64,000 nt of DNA from a bacterium (GTDB lineage Bacteria > Bdellovibrionota_B > Oligoflexia > Silvanigrellales > Silvanigrellaceae). Positions within the stretch are counted from its first letter, which is position 1, and every line of letters starts with the position of its first letter. Made by a program: the position numbers and the translations under genes. Shown one piece after another: positions 50,706 to 58,686 of this stretch. The stretch lies in assembly GCA_009918675.1 (NCBI GenBank), contig RGDM01000001.1, positions 1 to 64,000 on the forward strand, written 5' to 3'. The notes below the pieces were generated by a model. It was not told the origin of the DNA, searched no databases, and saw only the letters and a list, made by a program, of their open reading frames with translations.

Positions 50706-51725
50706 ATGCATCACAATTACCTACATCGCGCGTTGCCTCTGGTCGTCGTGCTCCTTGCATTTGGCTGCGGTACCCAACCACAATACCAAGCTGTAACCTT
50801 GCAACCTAAAAGCAACGTGAAAGCCTCGTCGGCGGGCGAGCAAGTCAACAGAGTGGGCAGCGCGAAGGTCAGCCTTGAAGGCGCATCAGGAAGCTTGAGC
50901 GAAGTTTTTGTCGCCGAACCGCAGGCGGGCAAAATAGACATTGCCTGGATTGTCGACCAATCGGGATCAATGGTTGAAGAGACCGCGAATGTTCAAAAAA
51001 ACCTGAAAAGCTTCATTGGAAGCGTGAATGCAGCGGTGGATGCTCGCCACGCGCTGATTGGCAGCTCAAGCGGCCAGAACGCACTCAAATTGGATACAAT
51101 CAACACCACACATAAACAAATCGAATTTCGCGTCGACAGCAATGATGCTCTTCAGATCGCCATCACTGCATTCACAAAAGTGGGAAATCAATTGCCGAAA
51201 GGCGCCAAATCCGACTCAAGCAATACTTTGCAAGGAAGCTTGAACTCATTTTTCCGCGAGGGGGTAAAAGCAGCTGTCGTGGTTGTCACTGATGACAATG
51301 CAAAAGTAATCAACGAAACCAATTTCCTTACGCTTGCCAAAACGGCACTTGCACGCGAACCAATTGTTTTTGCCTTTCGCGGTGCAAATAAAAACGACCC
51401 AAGTAAAAACCCAGCCAACTGTGGCGTTGCTGCGGATGGAGTGGCATACGACAAACTCGCCGAATTCACGAAGGGGCTAACCTTCGATATTTGCGATTCG
51501 GACTGGAGCAAAAGTTTCGCAAAACTCACAGAAGGTGTGATTGGAGCCGCGAAGAACACATTTCAACTAAAAAGACTTCCCAGCCAGGTGAGCGAAGTCA
51601 GTATCAACGGTGTTAAAATTGAGTCTTCGAAATACTCCGTTATTGGACCGAACGTGACAATTTCTCCGGAAGTTCTCAGCGCCACATCCAAAAGCGAAAT
51701 TTCGATAAAATACAATGCTGATTGA
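50706..51725 (+). CDS. VWA-domain lipoprotein
   Basis: A 339-residue lipoprotein (lipobox AFGC, Cys21). After a 50-residue linker comes a von Willebrand A domain starting IDIAWIVDQSGSM (MIDAS 84-88) with AAVVVVTDDNAK as the next strand. A C-terminal beta domain (VSEVSINGVKIESSKYSV) resembles that of the larger VWA lipoprotein at 35087. The two are probably paralogs, this one without the Pro-rich repeats. GGAGG lies eight bases before the ATG. Its terminator reaches into the Rieske gene on the other strand. Confidence 0.85.
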   Translation: MHHNYLHRALPLVVVLLAFGCGTQPQYQAVTLQPKSNVKASSAGEQVNRVGSAKVSLEGASGSLSEVFVAEPQAGKIDIAWIVDQSGSMVEETANVQKNLKSFIGSVNAAVDARHALIGSSSGQNALKLDTINTTHKQIEFRVDSNDALQIAITAFTKVGNQLPKGAKSDSSNTLQGSLNSFFREGVKAAVVVVTDDNAKVINETNFLTLAKTALAREPIVFAFRGANKNDPSKNPANCGVAADGVAYDKLAEFTKGLTFDICDSDWSKSFAKLTEGVIGAAKNTFQLKRLPSQVSEVSINGVKIESSKYSVIGPNVTISPEVLSATSKSEISIKYNAD

Positions 51726-51744
51726 AATTAAGTGCAAAAAACTG

Positions 51745-51773
51745 CTAACGAACAAAACTCTAGTCTTCGTTAG
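51745..51773 (-). terminator. terminator of the suf operon (minus strand)
   Basis: On the minus strand CTAACGAA, 13-base loop, TTCGTTAG, CAG, then TTTTTT. The 8-bp stem is perfect. It shares its upstream arm with the plus-strand terminator next to it, so the two hairpins cannot form in the same molecule. The Rieske stop codon falls in the loop. Confidence 0.7.
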
Positions 51774-52104
51774 ACAAACCAACGAAGACTGTTTTTTCAC
51801 CCTGGAAGTCGCGAATTTCGGTGGGGAACACCTGCAGGGCAACAAAGGCAGGCCCCACCTTGACGCTTCCTCCGCGTGCCACATCAAAAATAGCTCTGTG
51901 ATAGGGGCAAATCATTTCGTGCGTGTCGGGATTCCAAACACCTCGCTCGAGGGGTTTGTCGGCATGTGAACAATTGTTCTCAAATGCAAAAACCTGCCCT
52001 GCCGAGTCAACTGCAAGCAGCAGCGAAAGCCCATCAACAACACAGCGACTGACTTGCTTAGATGTCAACTGAGAAAGCAGCAATGTTGGATGGAATTGAA
52101 TCAT
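51760..52104 (-). CDS. Rieske-type [2Fe-2S] ferredoxin
   Basis: A 114-residue Rieske protein. NNCSHADKPLERG and MICPYHRAIFDV supply the CxH and CxxH ligands of the cluster. It has no membrane anchor, so it is a soluble electron carrier like those of bacterial oxygenases or nitrite reductase (NirD) systems. Its start overlaps the sufD stop (ATGA). A Rieske or NifU-type protein at the end of suf operons is found in several lineages and may carry electrons for cluster assembly. The 3' end includes a terminator for the opposite-strand gene. Confidence 0.93.
   Translation of the reverse strand: MIQFHPTLLLSQLTSKQVSRCVVDGLSLLLAVDSAGQVFAFENNCSHADKPLERGVWNPDTHEMICPYHRAIFDVARGGSVKVGPAFVALQVFPTEIRDFQGEKTVFVGLSNED
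51762..51797 (+). terminator. terminator of the second VWA gene (plus strand)
   Basis: AGTCTTCGTT, 9-base loop, AACGAAGACT, G, then TTTTTT: a perfect 10-bp stem with a T tract, 36 bp after the VWA stop. It lies inside the 3' coding end of the Rieske gene, so it constrains the last dozen codons of that gene. Confidence 0.85.
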
Positions 52105-53432
52105 TTCAGAACGCGGTTCAAACCTTGATTTAAAAGTGCTTCTGCCCAAACAAACAGAGGCGATTCTTGTGGGATTTGAGAAAGTCCTTCGAGAACAAAC
52201 CCACGCACGACCAACTCTTTTGCCGCATGTTCAGAGAATCCACGGGTCATCAAATAGTGAATCTGCTTTGCATCCAATTCGCCCGTAGCACTTCCGTGCT
52301 TACAGGCAACTTCGTCTGGCAAAATCCGCAAGCGGGGCATTGAATCAACACGGGCTCGCTTACTGAGGATCAGGTTTTTGTTCACCTGTGAAGCATTGGT
52401 TTGAACGGCTTCGCGCTCGACATTGATGAGCCCTTGAAAAATGGCCTTTCCTCGTTGCCCAGCCACTACCTTTGCACGCAAATGGCTTTGCGCATGTGGC
52501 GCCAGGTGATCTTGAAGAGGTTCGTAATCTATGACGGCGTTCTCGCAAGCAACGATCGATGTCCCGCACTGAGCAACAGCTGCTTCACCTTCAGGTGTGA
52601 TATTGCTGATCACTCGCAGGGTTGCCGCAGGCACGAAAACCGATGCATCAAAAAATTGAGCGCGGGCTGATAGCTTTACTTTGCGCTCGAGAAGCATTTT
52701 TCCCTGCGCCGCACTTGGGTAGCCTAGATGTCCCCAAAACTGCTTTACGCACGCTTCTCGGCCCAAACGCAGGGTCAGACGATGGTGAGCGAATTCAGAC
52801 GAGCCATGCAGCACAGCAAGCTCGCTGCTGGCGCCCTCGGCAATATCGACTGTGACGTTTGCATAAGATTGCGCAAAGGCTGAATCGTGTTCAATGGCAA
52901 TCAACAGCAAAGGTGTGTGCTCAAAGCGAGGGATTCGAATCACTAACTCGCTGGGTGCACAAACCTGCAGTCGCTCGGTCAGCGCCGCAGAGATTGCGCT
53001 GTCACGCAGAATTGAGTCAGGACGCGATGGACGTGATGCAATTTCAAGACGACCTACCCATGAGTCGGCTTCTGCACAGGAAACGACCGCGAGACTGCCG
53101 TTGTTCAACGACAACATCACAAGCCGATTCACATCCAAAAAATCACCAGAATCGTTTTGCTCAGCAGCGAGTTTGTCGCCAAACAACTTACAAAGAGCTG
53201 CGTTCATTTCAGCAGATGAAACAGTTTTGAAGTTAATCTTGTAGGGAGAAGCTGCCAAGTGCGACCCAAGCACGGATTGTCCAAAACTATTCACAACCTC
53301 GCCGTCAGGCAAAAAGAACTGCGAAGCATCGGTCCGCCGCCAATTTTCTTCGGGTCGCTGCGGAAGGGTACTTAAAGCAGAAACGCGCTCACCAATCGAC
53401 ATAAGTTGAATTTGCGTGTGAGTGGATGTCAT
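52101..53432 (-). CDS. sufD: Fe-S assembly protein SufD
   Basis: SufD pairs with SufB in the SufBC2D scaffold. It has 443 residues. The beta-helix core is followed by the conserved C-terminal segment DEVACKHGSATGELDAKQ and IHYLMTRGFSEHAAKELVV, typical of SufB/SufD. The N-terminal helical part is variable. GGGGGAGTGGGCTA precedes the ATG, which overlaps the sufB stop by one base. Confidence 0.94.
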   Translation of the reverse strand: MTSTHTQIQLMSIGERVSALSTLPQRPEENWRRTDASQFFLPDGEVVNSFGQSVLGSHLAASPYKINFKTVSSAEMNAALCKLFGDKLAAEQNDSGDFLDVNRLVMLSLNNGSLAVVSCAEADSWVGRLEIASRPSRPDSILRDSAISAALTERLQVCAPSELVIRIPRFEHTPLLLIAIEHDSAFAQSYANVTVDIAEGASSELAVLHGSSEFAHHRLTLRLGREACVKQFWGHLGYPSAAQGKMLLERKVKLSARAQFFDASVFVPAATLRVISNITPEGEAAVAQCGTSIVACENAVIDYEPLQDHLAPHAQSHLRAKVVAGQRGKAIFQGLINVEREAVQTNASQVNKNLILSKRARVDSMPRLRILPDEVACKHGSATGELDAKQIHYLMTRGFSEHAAKELVVRGFVLEGLSQIPQESPLFVWAEALLNQGLNRVLK

Positions 53433-54865
53433 TAGCCCACTCCCCCTTCCATTTCCATCTCGATGAGACGATTCAGCTCGACCGCGTATTCCATCGGAAG
53501 CTCTTTAACGAACTCTTCAATGAAACCATTGACGACCATAAGTGTTGCCTGCCGCTCGCTGAAGCCACGGCTTGTGAGATAGTAGATCTGGTCTTCTCCC
53601 ACTTTGCTCACACTCGCTTCGTGGCCGACTTCAACTCCTTCACGCTCTTCAATCTCGATGGTCGGATAGGTATCCGAGCGAGAATCTCGGTCCATCAACA
53701 GTGCATCGCACTGCACTTTACTCTTACATCCAACCATACCTTTGGGAATCTTAACCAAACCGCGATAGGTCGTGACACCGCCACTTTTTGAAATCGACTT
53801 GGAAGTCACGACGCTGGTTGTATGAGGTGCAGCATGAATAATTTTTGAACCAGCATCTTGGTGCATCCCATTGCCGGCAAACGCGACAGAAAGAATCTCA
53901 CCTCGCGCACGCGGACCCATCAAGTAAACTGCTGGATATTTCATCGTCAGCTTGGAACCAATGTTGCCATCGACCCATTCAACCACCGCGTCTTCATATG
54001 CATACGCGCGCTTGGTCACCAGGTTGAAAATGTTTTTCGACCAGTTTTGAATCGTCGTATATCGAATTTTTGCACCCTTGAGAGCGATGAGCTCAACAAC
54101 CGCTGAATGCAAAGAGTCTGAGCGATAGACAGGGGCCGTGCAACCTTCGATATAGTGCACACTTGAACCTTCATCAGCGATAATCAAAGTTCGCTCGAAC
54201 TGCCCCATATTTTCAGTGTTGATGCGGAAATATGCCTGCAGCGGAATATCGACATGCACACCCTTAGGAACGTAAATGAAGCTACCGCCCGACCAAACCG
54301 CAGTGTTAAGCGCCGCAAATTTGTTGTCTTCTGAGGGAATCACAGTGCCAAAATATTTTTCGACAATTTCCGGGTACTGACGCAGTCCAGTATCCATATC
54401 GAAGAACAACACACCCTGATCTTCAAGGCGTTTTTGCATACTGTGATAGACAACTTCTGATTCAAATTGTGCGGAAACTCCGGCAAGGAACTTTCGCTCT
54501 GCTTCAGGAATACCAAGACGCTCAAAAGTGTCTTTGATTTCTGTGGGAACTTCATCCCAACTGGTACCAACCCGCTCGGTTGGACGAACGAAATAGTGAA
54601 TATTGGTGAAATCAATTTCATTCAGTGCCGCAGTGTCACCCCAGGTTGGCATCGGTTTGCTTTGAAAAATTTCAAACGCCTTCAGACGACGATCAAGCAT
54701 CCATTGCGGTTCACGCTTGAATTGCGAGATCTCCATCACCATTTCACGGGTCAGGCCCACTTTAGATTTCGCGGCTTTGAAGACATAGTTTTCAGGCACT
54801 GAAAAGCCGTATTTGTAATCGTCGAAATCTGCGTCTCGCTTGGTGTGTGTGAGGATATCGGTCAT
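53432..54865 (-). CDS. sufB: Fe-S assembly scaffold SufB
   Basis: The main scaffold on which [Fe-S] clusters are built; 477 residues. [39 protein letters not shown] (the cluster-region Cys), and [11 protein letters not shown]-like [20 protein letters not shown] are the family hallmarks. AAGGAGTTCAAC fixes the start; a GTG-like longer form starting six codons earlier has no support. Third assembly gene from the sufC side. Confidence 0.97.
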   Translation of the reverse strand: MTDILTHTKRDADFDDYKYGFSVPENYVFKAAKSKVGLTREMVMEISQFKREPQWMLDRRLKAFEIFQSKPMPTWGDTAALNEIDFTNIHYFVRPTERVGTSWDEVPTEIKDTFERLGIPEAERKFLAGVSAQFESEVVYHSMQKRLEDQGVLFFDMDTGLRQYPEIVEKYFGTVIPSEDNKFAALNTAVWSGGSFIYVPKGVHVDIPLQAYFRINTENMGQFERTLIIADEGSSVHYIEGCTAPVYRSDSLHSAVVELIALKGAKIRYTTIQNWSKNIFNLVTKRAYAYEDAVVEWVDGNIGSKLTMKYPAVYLMGPRARGEILSVAFAGNGMHQDAGSKIIHAAPHTTSVVTSKSISKSGGVTTYRGLVKIPKGMVGCKSKVQCDALLMDRDSRSDTYPTIEIEEREGVEVGHEASVSKVGEDQIYYLTSRGFSERQATLMVVNGFIEEFVKELPMEYAVELNRLIEMEMEGGVG

Positions 54866-54886
54866 GTTGAACTCCTTCCTCAAAAA

Positions 54887-55651
54887 TTAGTGCGCACTGT
54901 TCGCGATTGAACCGTCGGTTGCTTGCCGCACCCATTCATATCCTTCTCGTTCAAGCGCATGCACAAGCGACATGTCACCGCTGCGGCTCACTTTACCGTC
55001 AAGCACCACATGAACTTTATCTGGGTTCACAAAATTCAACAGTCGTTGATAGTGGGTAATAATAACAAATGATGTTCCATCGCTTTCACGGATCTTCTTA
55101 ATTGCTTCTGCAACCGTTTTCTGCGCATCGACATCGACACCCGAATCAATTTCGTCAAGAATTGCAACTTTGGGTTTAATCAACGACAGCTGCAGCATCT
55201 CCAGACGCTTCATTTCGCCACCGGAAAAACCATCGTTCAGGTATCGGCTCAGTGCGGAGCGATCAATGCTCAACATTTCTAATTTGTCGCGAAGAATTTT
55301 GCGGAATTCTGCAACGCCCACCTGCACATTGTGACGAAGGCAATATAGATTGCGCAGATATTCGGAAACACGCAAACCTGGAATCGAAACCGGGTATTGA
55401 AAGGCCAGAAACAAGCCAGCCTTCGCGCGCTCAGCAGTATCCATTTCAGTGATGTCGGTTCCATCAAGAAGAATTCGACCGGCAGTCCGCTCGTATGATT
55501 TATGTCCCATAAGCACATGGCCCAGTGTCGATTTACCCACCCCATTTGGACCCATAATGACGTGAATTTCTCCGGCAGGGACCTCAAGATTGACGCCCTT
55601 GAGAATTTCTTTGTCAGCAATCTTTGCTTGCAATTCCTGAACAACCAACAT
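54887..55651 (-). CDS. sufC: Fe-S assembly ATPase SufC
   Basis: The ABC-type ATPase of SufBC2D, 254 residues and soluble. Walker A is GPNGVGKST, the Q-loop is AFQYPVSIPG, the signature is DGFSGGEMKR, Walker B is AILDEIDSGVD, and the switch His is in IITHYQRLL. ATP hydrolysis reshapes SufB-SufD for cluster assembly. It lies between sufU and sufB with short gaps. Confidence 0.97.
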   Translation of the reverse strand: MLVVQELQAKIADKEILKGVNLEVPAGEIHVIMGPNGVGKSTLGHVLMGHKSYERTAGRILLDGTDITEMDTAERAKAGLFLAFQYPVSIPGLRVSEYLRNLYCLRHNVQVGVAEFRKILRDKLEMLSIDRSALSRYLNDGFSGGEMKRLEMLQLSLIKPKVAILDEIDSGVDVDAQKTVAEAIKKIRESDGTSFVIITHYQRLLNFVNPDKVHVVLDGKVSRSGDMSLVHALEREGYEWVRQATDGSIANSAH

Positions 55652-55706
55652 TTCAAAACTCCGTCTTCAAGAGGTTGAAAGCCTCTCTGTTTCAAATTCC
55701 AATAAA

Positions 55707-56267
55707 CTATTCCGATGTGATGACTTTCAATTTACGCGCCTTGCTTGTGCAAGGATCAGCCAGTTTGCAAGCTGAAGAATCTGGCCTTTGCAGACCGTTC
55801 TCGTCGAAGTGATCATTGAGAAGCAATTCAAGTGTCTTCCAGGCTAAAGCGGCACACTTTATGCGAACGGGAAACTTGCTCACACCATGCAAAGCTTCAA
55901 CGTCTTCCTCAAGGTCATCTTCTGATTTGATTTCAGAACGGCCGGTATAGATACACTCAACTTTGCTGATGAGTTCGCGCGCCTCAGTAACCGTTTTGTT
56001 GCTGACAGATTCGCACATCATGCTTGTGCTTGCTTGGCTGATGCTGCAGCCGCTCCCCTCGAAATTCAAAAGGATGCGCGGATGTTGAGGATCAGATGGA
56101 ACAGGTTGAACTTGGCAATACAGGGTGATGTTGTCGCCGCACAGAGGGTTTTTTCCCTCCAAGCAAAACTGGCAACCTTCCACGCGCCCCTTGCAACGAG
56201 GCCGCTTGGAGTGCTCAACAATAATTTCTTGGTACAACTCACCAAGATTTGGAGTTTCCTTGTTCAT
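55707..56267 (-). CDS. sufU: SufU/IscU-like Fe-S scaffold or sulphur acceptor
   Basis: A 187-residue NifU N-terminal-like protein. NPLCGDNITLY, GSGCSISQASTSMM and RIKCAALAWKTLELLL carry the three conserved Cys and the Asp of SufU. In Bacillus, SufU accepts sulphur from SufS through a zinc site. The C-terminal 35 residues (DENGLQRPDSS..., with two extra Cys) extend beyond the usual end. AGGACTCCACA supports the chosen ATG over one 18 bp earlier. It replaces sufE in this operon. Confidence 0.92.
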   Translation of the reverse strand: MNKETPNLGELYQEIIVEHSKRPRCKGRVEGCQFCLEGKNPLCGDNITLYCQVQPVPSDPQHPRILLNFEGSGCSISQASTSMMCESVSNKTVTEARELISKVECIYTGRSEIKSEDDLEEDVEALHGVSKFPVRIKCAALAWKTLELLLNDHFDENGLQRPDSSACKLADPCTSKARKLKVITSE

Positions 56268-56436
56268 TGTGGAGTCCTGCAGCATCTCATCAGACCTTCA
56301 CAAAAAATCATCCCCGTTTACCCCGAATTTAGTTGAAAATTCAGGGTGATTCGTCTCTCAAATTGGGTCTAACATGGGCAAATCGGCGTGGCGATGAATT
56401 TGCTCATGTCTCATGCTGATATAAAAATTTATGAAA

Positions 56437-57690
56437 CTATTTCAACACTAAAATTGCTTTTTTTATAGCTTCCAGGGCCTGCTCGACGTCGTCACGATCA
56501 GAATAAGCCGCAAAACTTGCCCGAACGAGCGCATCAACACCCAAGATTTTCACCAGTGGCCAAGCACAATGATGACCCGCCCGCATTGCTACGTTGCTGC
56601 CATCAAGAATTGTCGCCAGGTCATGCGCATGGAGCGCGTTATGTCGGAATGAGACGATGGTTTCCGCACCGGTTCCGGGATAAAAAAGCTCGATCCCTGG
56701 AATTTTACTGACACCAGAGGCAAATTCACTGGCGAGTTGAGCGGCATGTGCGTGAATGCGAGTTCGCCCGAGCTCCTCCAGCCAATCTAACGCAGCGGAC
56801 AGGCCAATGGCTTCAGCAATAGGTGGGGTTCCAGCCTCGAATTTTGCTACGCCCGATGCCCAACTGGATTCCTCAAGTGAAACGGAGCTGATCATCCCGC
56901 CACCTGTGAGCAATGGCGGGAGTCTGTCAATCAGTTCTCGGCTTGCCACAAGTACGCCTATTCCAGTGGGGCCGTACAGTTTGTGGCCGCTAAAAACGAC
57001 AGCATCTACACCCCAGTCAAACGGGTTTTCGGCAAAACAGGTCATGCTCTGTGCACAGTCAAGAATGACTGTGGCGCCGACATTTTTCGCAAGCGCAGTC
57101 ATTTCCTGAACTGGATTCACCTGTCCGAGCACATTGCCAACATGAGCGAGTGAAACGACCGATGTGTTTGTCGTGATCAGCTTGCGAGCAGCCGCGAGAT
57201 CGAGGCGCAATTCTATCCCGTGGGTTCCAACCAACGGAACGTATGCCAGTTCACAATCCGCCTGCAGGGCAGCTTGTTGCCATGGAACCAAATTTGCATG
57301 GTGTTCAATGGCTGGAATCACAATTCGACTTTCAGATTTCAACCCACTCAAAGCAAGACCATGCGCTAAAATATTTAAAGATTCAGTTGTGCCACGAGTA
57401 AAAATCACCTGTTCCGGGGCCACTCCGGCGCCAACAAATTTCGCCACGCGTGCACGAGCGGCTTCGTATTTTTCTGAGGCACGCACCGACAACTGATATG
57501 CACCGCGATGCACCGAACCATAGTCATGACTCAAAAATTCCACGAGTGCATTGATTACCGATTGAGGTTTGTGAGTTGAAACTGCGGAATCTAGATAACA
57601 GAGCGGGCGCAGATGTCCGTCTTCACAACGACGGACGTTGTGAGCAAAGATTGGAAATTCGGCTCGAAGCGCGGCGCCCAGTTGTTTCAT
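56437..57690 (-). CDS. sufS: cysteine desulfurase SufS
   Basis: A PLP enzyme that releases sulphur from cysteine for cluster assembly; 417 residues. FTRGTTESLNILAHGL, VILDCAQSM, VFSGHKLYGPTGIGVL (PLP Lys) and RAGHHCAWPLVK (the persulphide Cys) are present. The N-terminal YLDNAATTxKP motif reads YLDSAVSTHKP, a mild variation. GAGGGTAGAA precedes the ATG. A terminator-like hairpin lies between the regulator gene and this one, so the operon may be partly separated from it. Confidence 0.95.
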   Translation of the reverse strand: MKQLGAALRAEFPIFAHNVRRCEDGHLRPLCYLDSAVSTHKPQSVINALVEFLSHDYGSVHRGAYQLSVRASEKYEAARARVAKFVGAGVAPEQVIFTRGTTESLNILAHGLALSGLKSESRIVIPAIEHHANLVPWQQAALQADCELAYVPLVGTHGIELRLDLAAARKLITTNTSVVSLAHVGNVLGQVNPVQEMTALAKNVGATVILDCAQSMTCFAENPFDWGVDAVVFSGHKLYGPTGIGVLVASRELIDRLPPLLTGGGMISSVSLEESSWASGVAKFEAGTPPIAEAIGLSAALDWLEELGRTRIHAHAAQLASEFASGVSKIPGIELFYPGTGAETIVSFRHNALHAHDLATILDGSNVAMRAGHHCAWPLVKILGVDALVRASFAAYSDRDDVEQALEAIKKAILVLK

Positions 57691-57774
57691 TTCTACCCTC
57701 ACACGCGTTCAGAACGAGCCTGAATTTTTGATAACTCATCCGAACTCAGATAAATCGCGAGCTACCAAATCGAA

Positions 57775-57813
57775 AACCCCCTCGCAACCTAAGCTTCAGG
57801 TCGCGAAGGGGTT
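57775..57813 (-). terminator. terminator or attenuator between the regulator and sufS
   Basis: On the minus strand AACCCC...AGGT pairs with ACCT...GGGGTT (16-bp stem, two mismatches, 7-base loop), with four T residues following. It lies about 30 bp after the regulator stop and 85 bp before sufS. It may let the regulator be transcribed alone, with only part of the transcripts reading into sufS. Confidence 0.7.
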
Positions 57814-57844
57814 CTTCTTACACGAAAGAAGCCATGCAGACTCT

Positions 57845-58360
57845 TCAGGAACCCTGAACAAGGCTTAACATTGGCCTAAAACCACCTTGCGAGCTGTTTT
57901 TAGGCTTTGATTCCATAAGGTCAACGGGATCCAAACCCTTGGCAACGATACGACCTTCAGCGTCAGCAAGCATTTTTGCCAGTGTCGACGTTTTCAATTG
58001 CTCGACAATTGCGTTTGAAACAGCGTCCCAGGCTGGTTCGGTAATACATTCTGTCGCGTATGCGAGGTTTTGCTCTGGGTTGTGTCCAGCAACCGTGTAG
58101 GGCTCGTCCTCGACCGACATCACCACATCCCACACCGAAATTTCCTCTGGCTCGAGAGCGAGATGGTAGCCACCCTCGCGCCCACGCAAACTCTGGATGA
58201 GTCCGCTGTTCCGAAGGTGCATGAGGATTTGATCCATGTAGTCCGTGGGAATCCCCTGGCGCGTGGCGATATGACGGCGCTGAACGGGCCCCACGCGGTG
58301 GTGATAGGCAATATCCATCAACGCTTTCAGACCGAACTTTGTCTTCGCCGTAATGTTCAT
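57845..58360 (-). CDS. Rrf2-family transcriptional regulator of the suf genes
   Basis: A 171-residue winged-helix protein. ITAKTKFGLKALMDIAYH, RRHIATRQGIPTDYMDQIL and LIQSLRGREGGYHLAL are the Rrf2 DNA-binding domain. In IscR the next part has three Cys and a His that bind [2Fe-2S]; here the region contains only one Cys (YATECITEP). It may therefore sense something else, or bind a cluster as a dimer with other ligands. About 30 extra residues follow the domain. AGAGGGGGTTGTT precedes the ATG. It is first in the suf direction, with a palindromic operator candidate upstream. Confidence 0.88.
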   Translation of the reverse strand: MNITAKTKFGLKALMDIAYHHRVGPVQRRHIATRQGIPTDYMDQILMHLRNSGLIQSLRGREGGYHLALEPEEISVWDVVMSVEDEPYTVAGHNPEQNLAYATECITEPAWDAVSNAIVEQLKTSTLAKMLADAEGRIVAKGLDPVDLMESKPKNSSQGGFRPMLSLVQGS

Positions 58361-58686
58361 AACAACCCCCTCTTCAACACAATCAACCTGCTCGACTTTG
58401 AGGCAGTGTATCATCGAGTACAATTTAGACTTGTACACGGAACCTACTCCCCTTAAATTCGGCCTGCAAGGAAAGATTTAAAGGGTCAAGAAAATCGCAT
58501 CTTTTGTTGAATTTTTGGGGTTGAAATTTTTACCAAAGAATTCCGGAATCTTATATCCATCGTTTCGCCCGTTCTGACGATTTTTCGTCTAAGCCGTCAA
58601 AACCTTTGCTCTGAACCCAGAGCGTAATTGATCCGAATCAACTGAAAGACGGAAAGAAATCAACTTAAGACTCGCAATGGAGCGGC
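58361..58686. other. divergent control region between the suf regulator and the UbiB-like gene
   Basis: About 326 bp with no gene. It holds the GTACAA-N7-TTGTAC palindrome near the regulator and two tight hairpins nearer the UbiB-like gene: GACGA-TTTT-TCGTC (58576-58589) and GCTCTG-AACC-CAGAGC (58608-58623). Promoters for both directions must be here. No pair of good -35/-10 boxes can be assigned with confidence. Confidence 0.5.
58418..58436. promoter_or_regulatory. candidate operator upstream of the suf regulator
   Basis: GTACAA, 7 bases, TTGTAC: a perfect 6-bp palindrome, 58 bp upstream of the regulator's ATG. Rrf2 proteins bind as dimers to such dyads and often repress their own gene. This site does not match the E. 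coli IscR type 1 consensus, in line with the unusual effector domain. That it is bound by this regulator is inference from position and symmetry. Confidence 0.5.
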
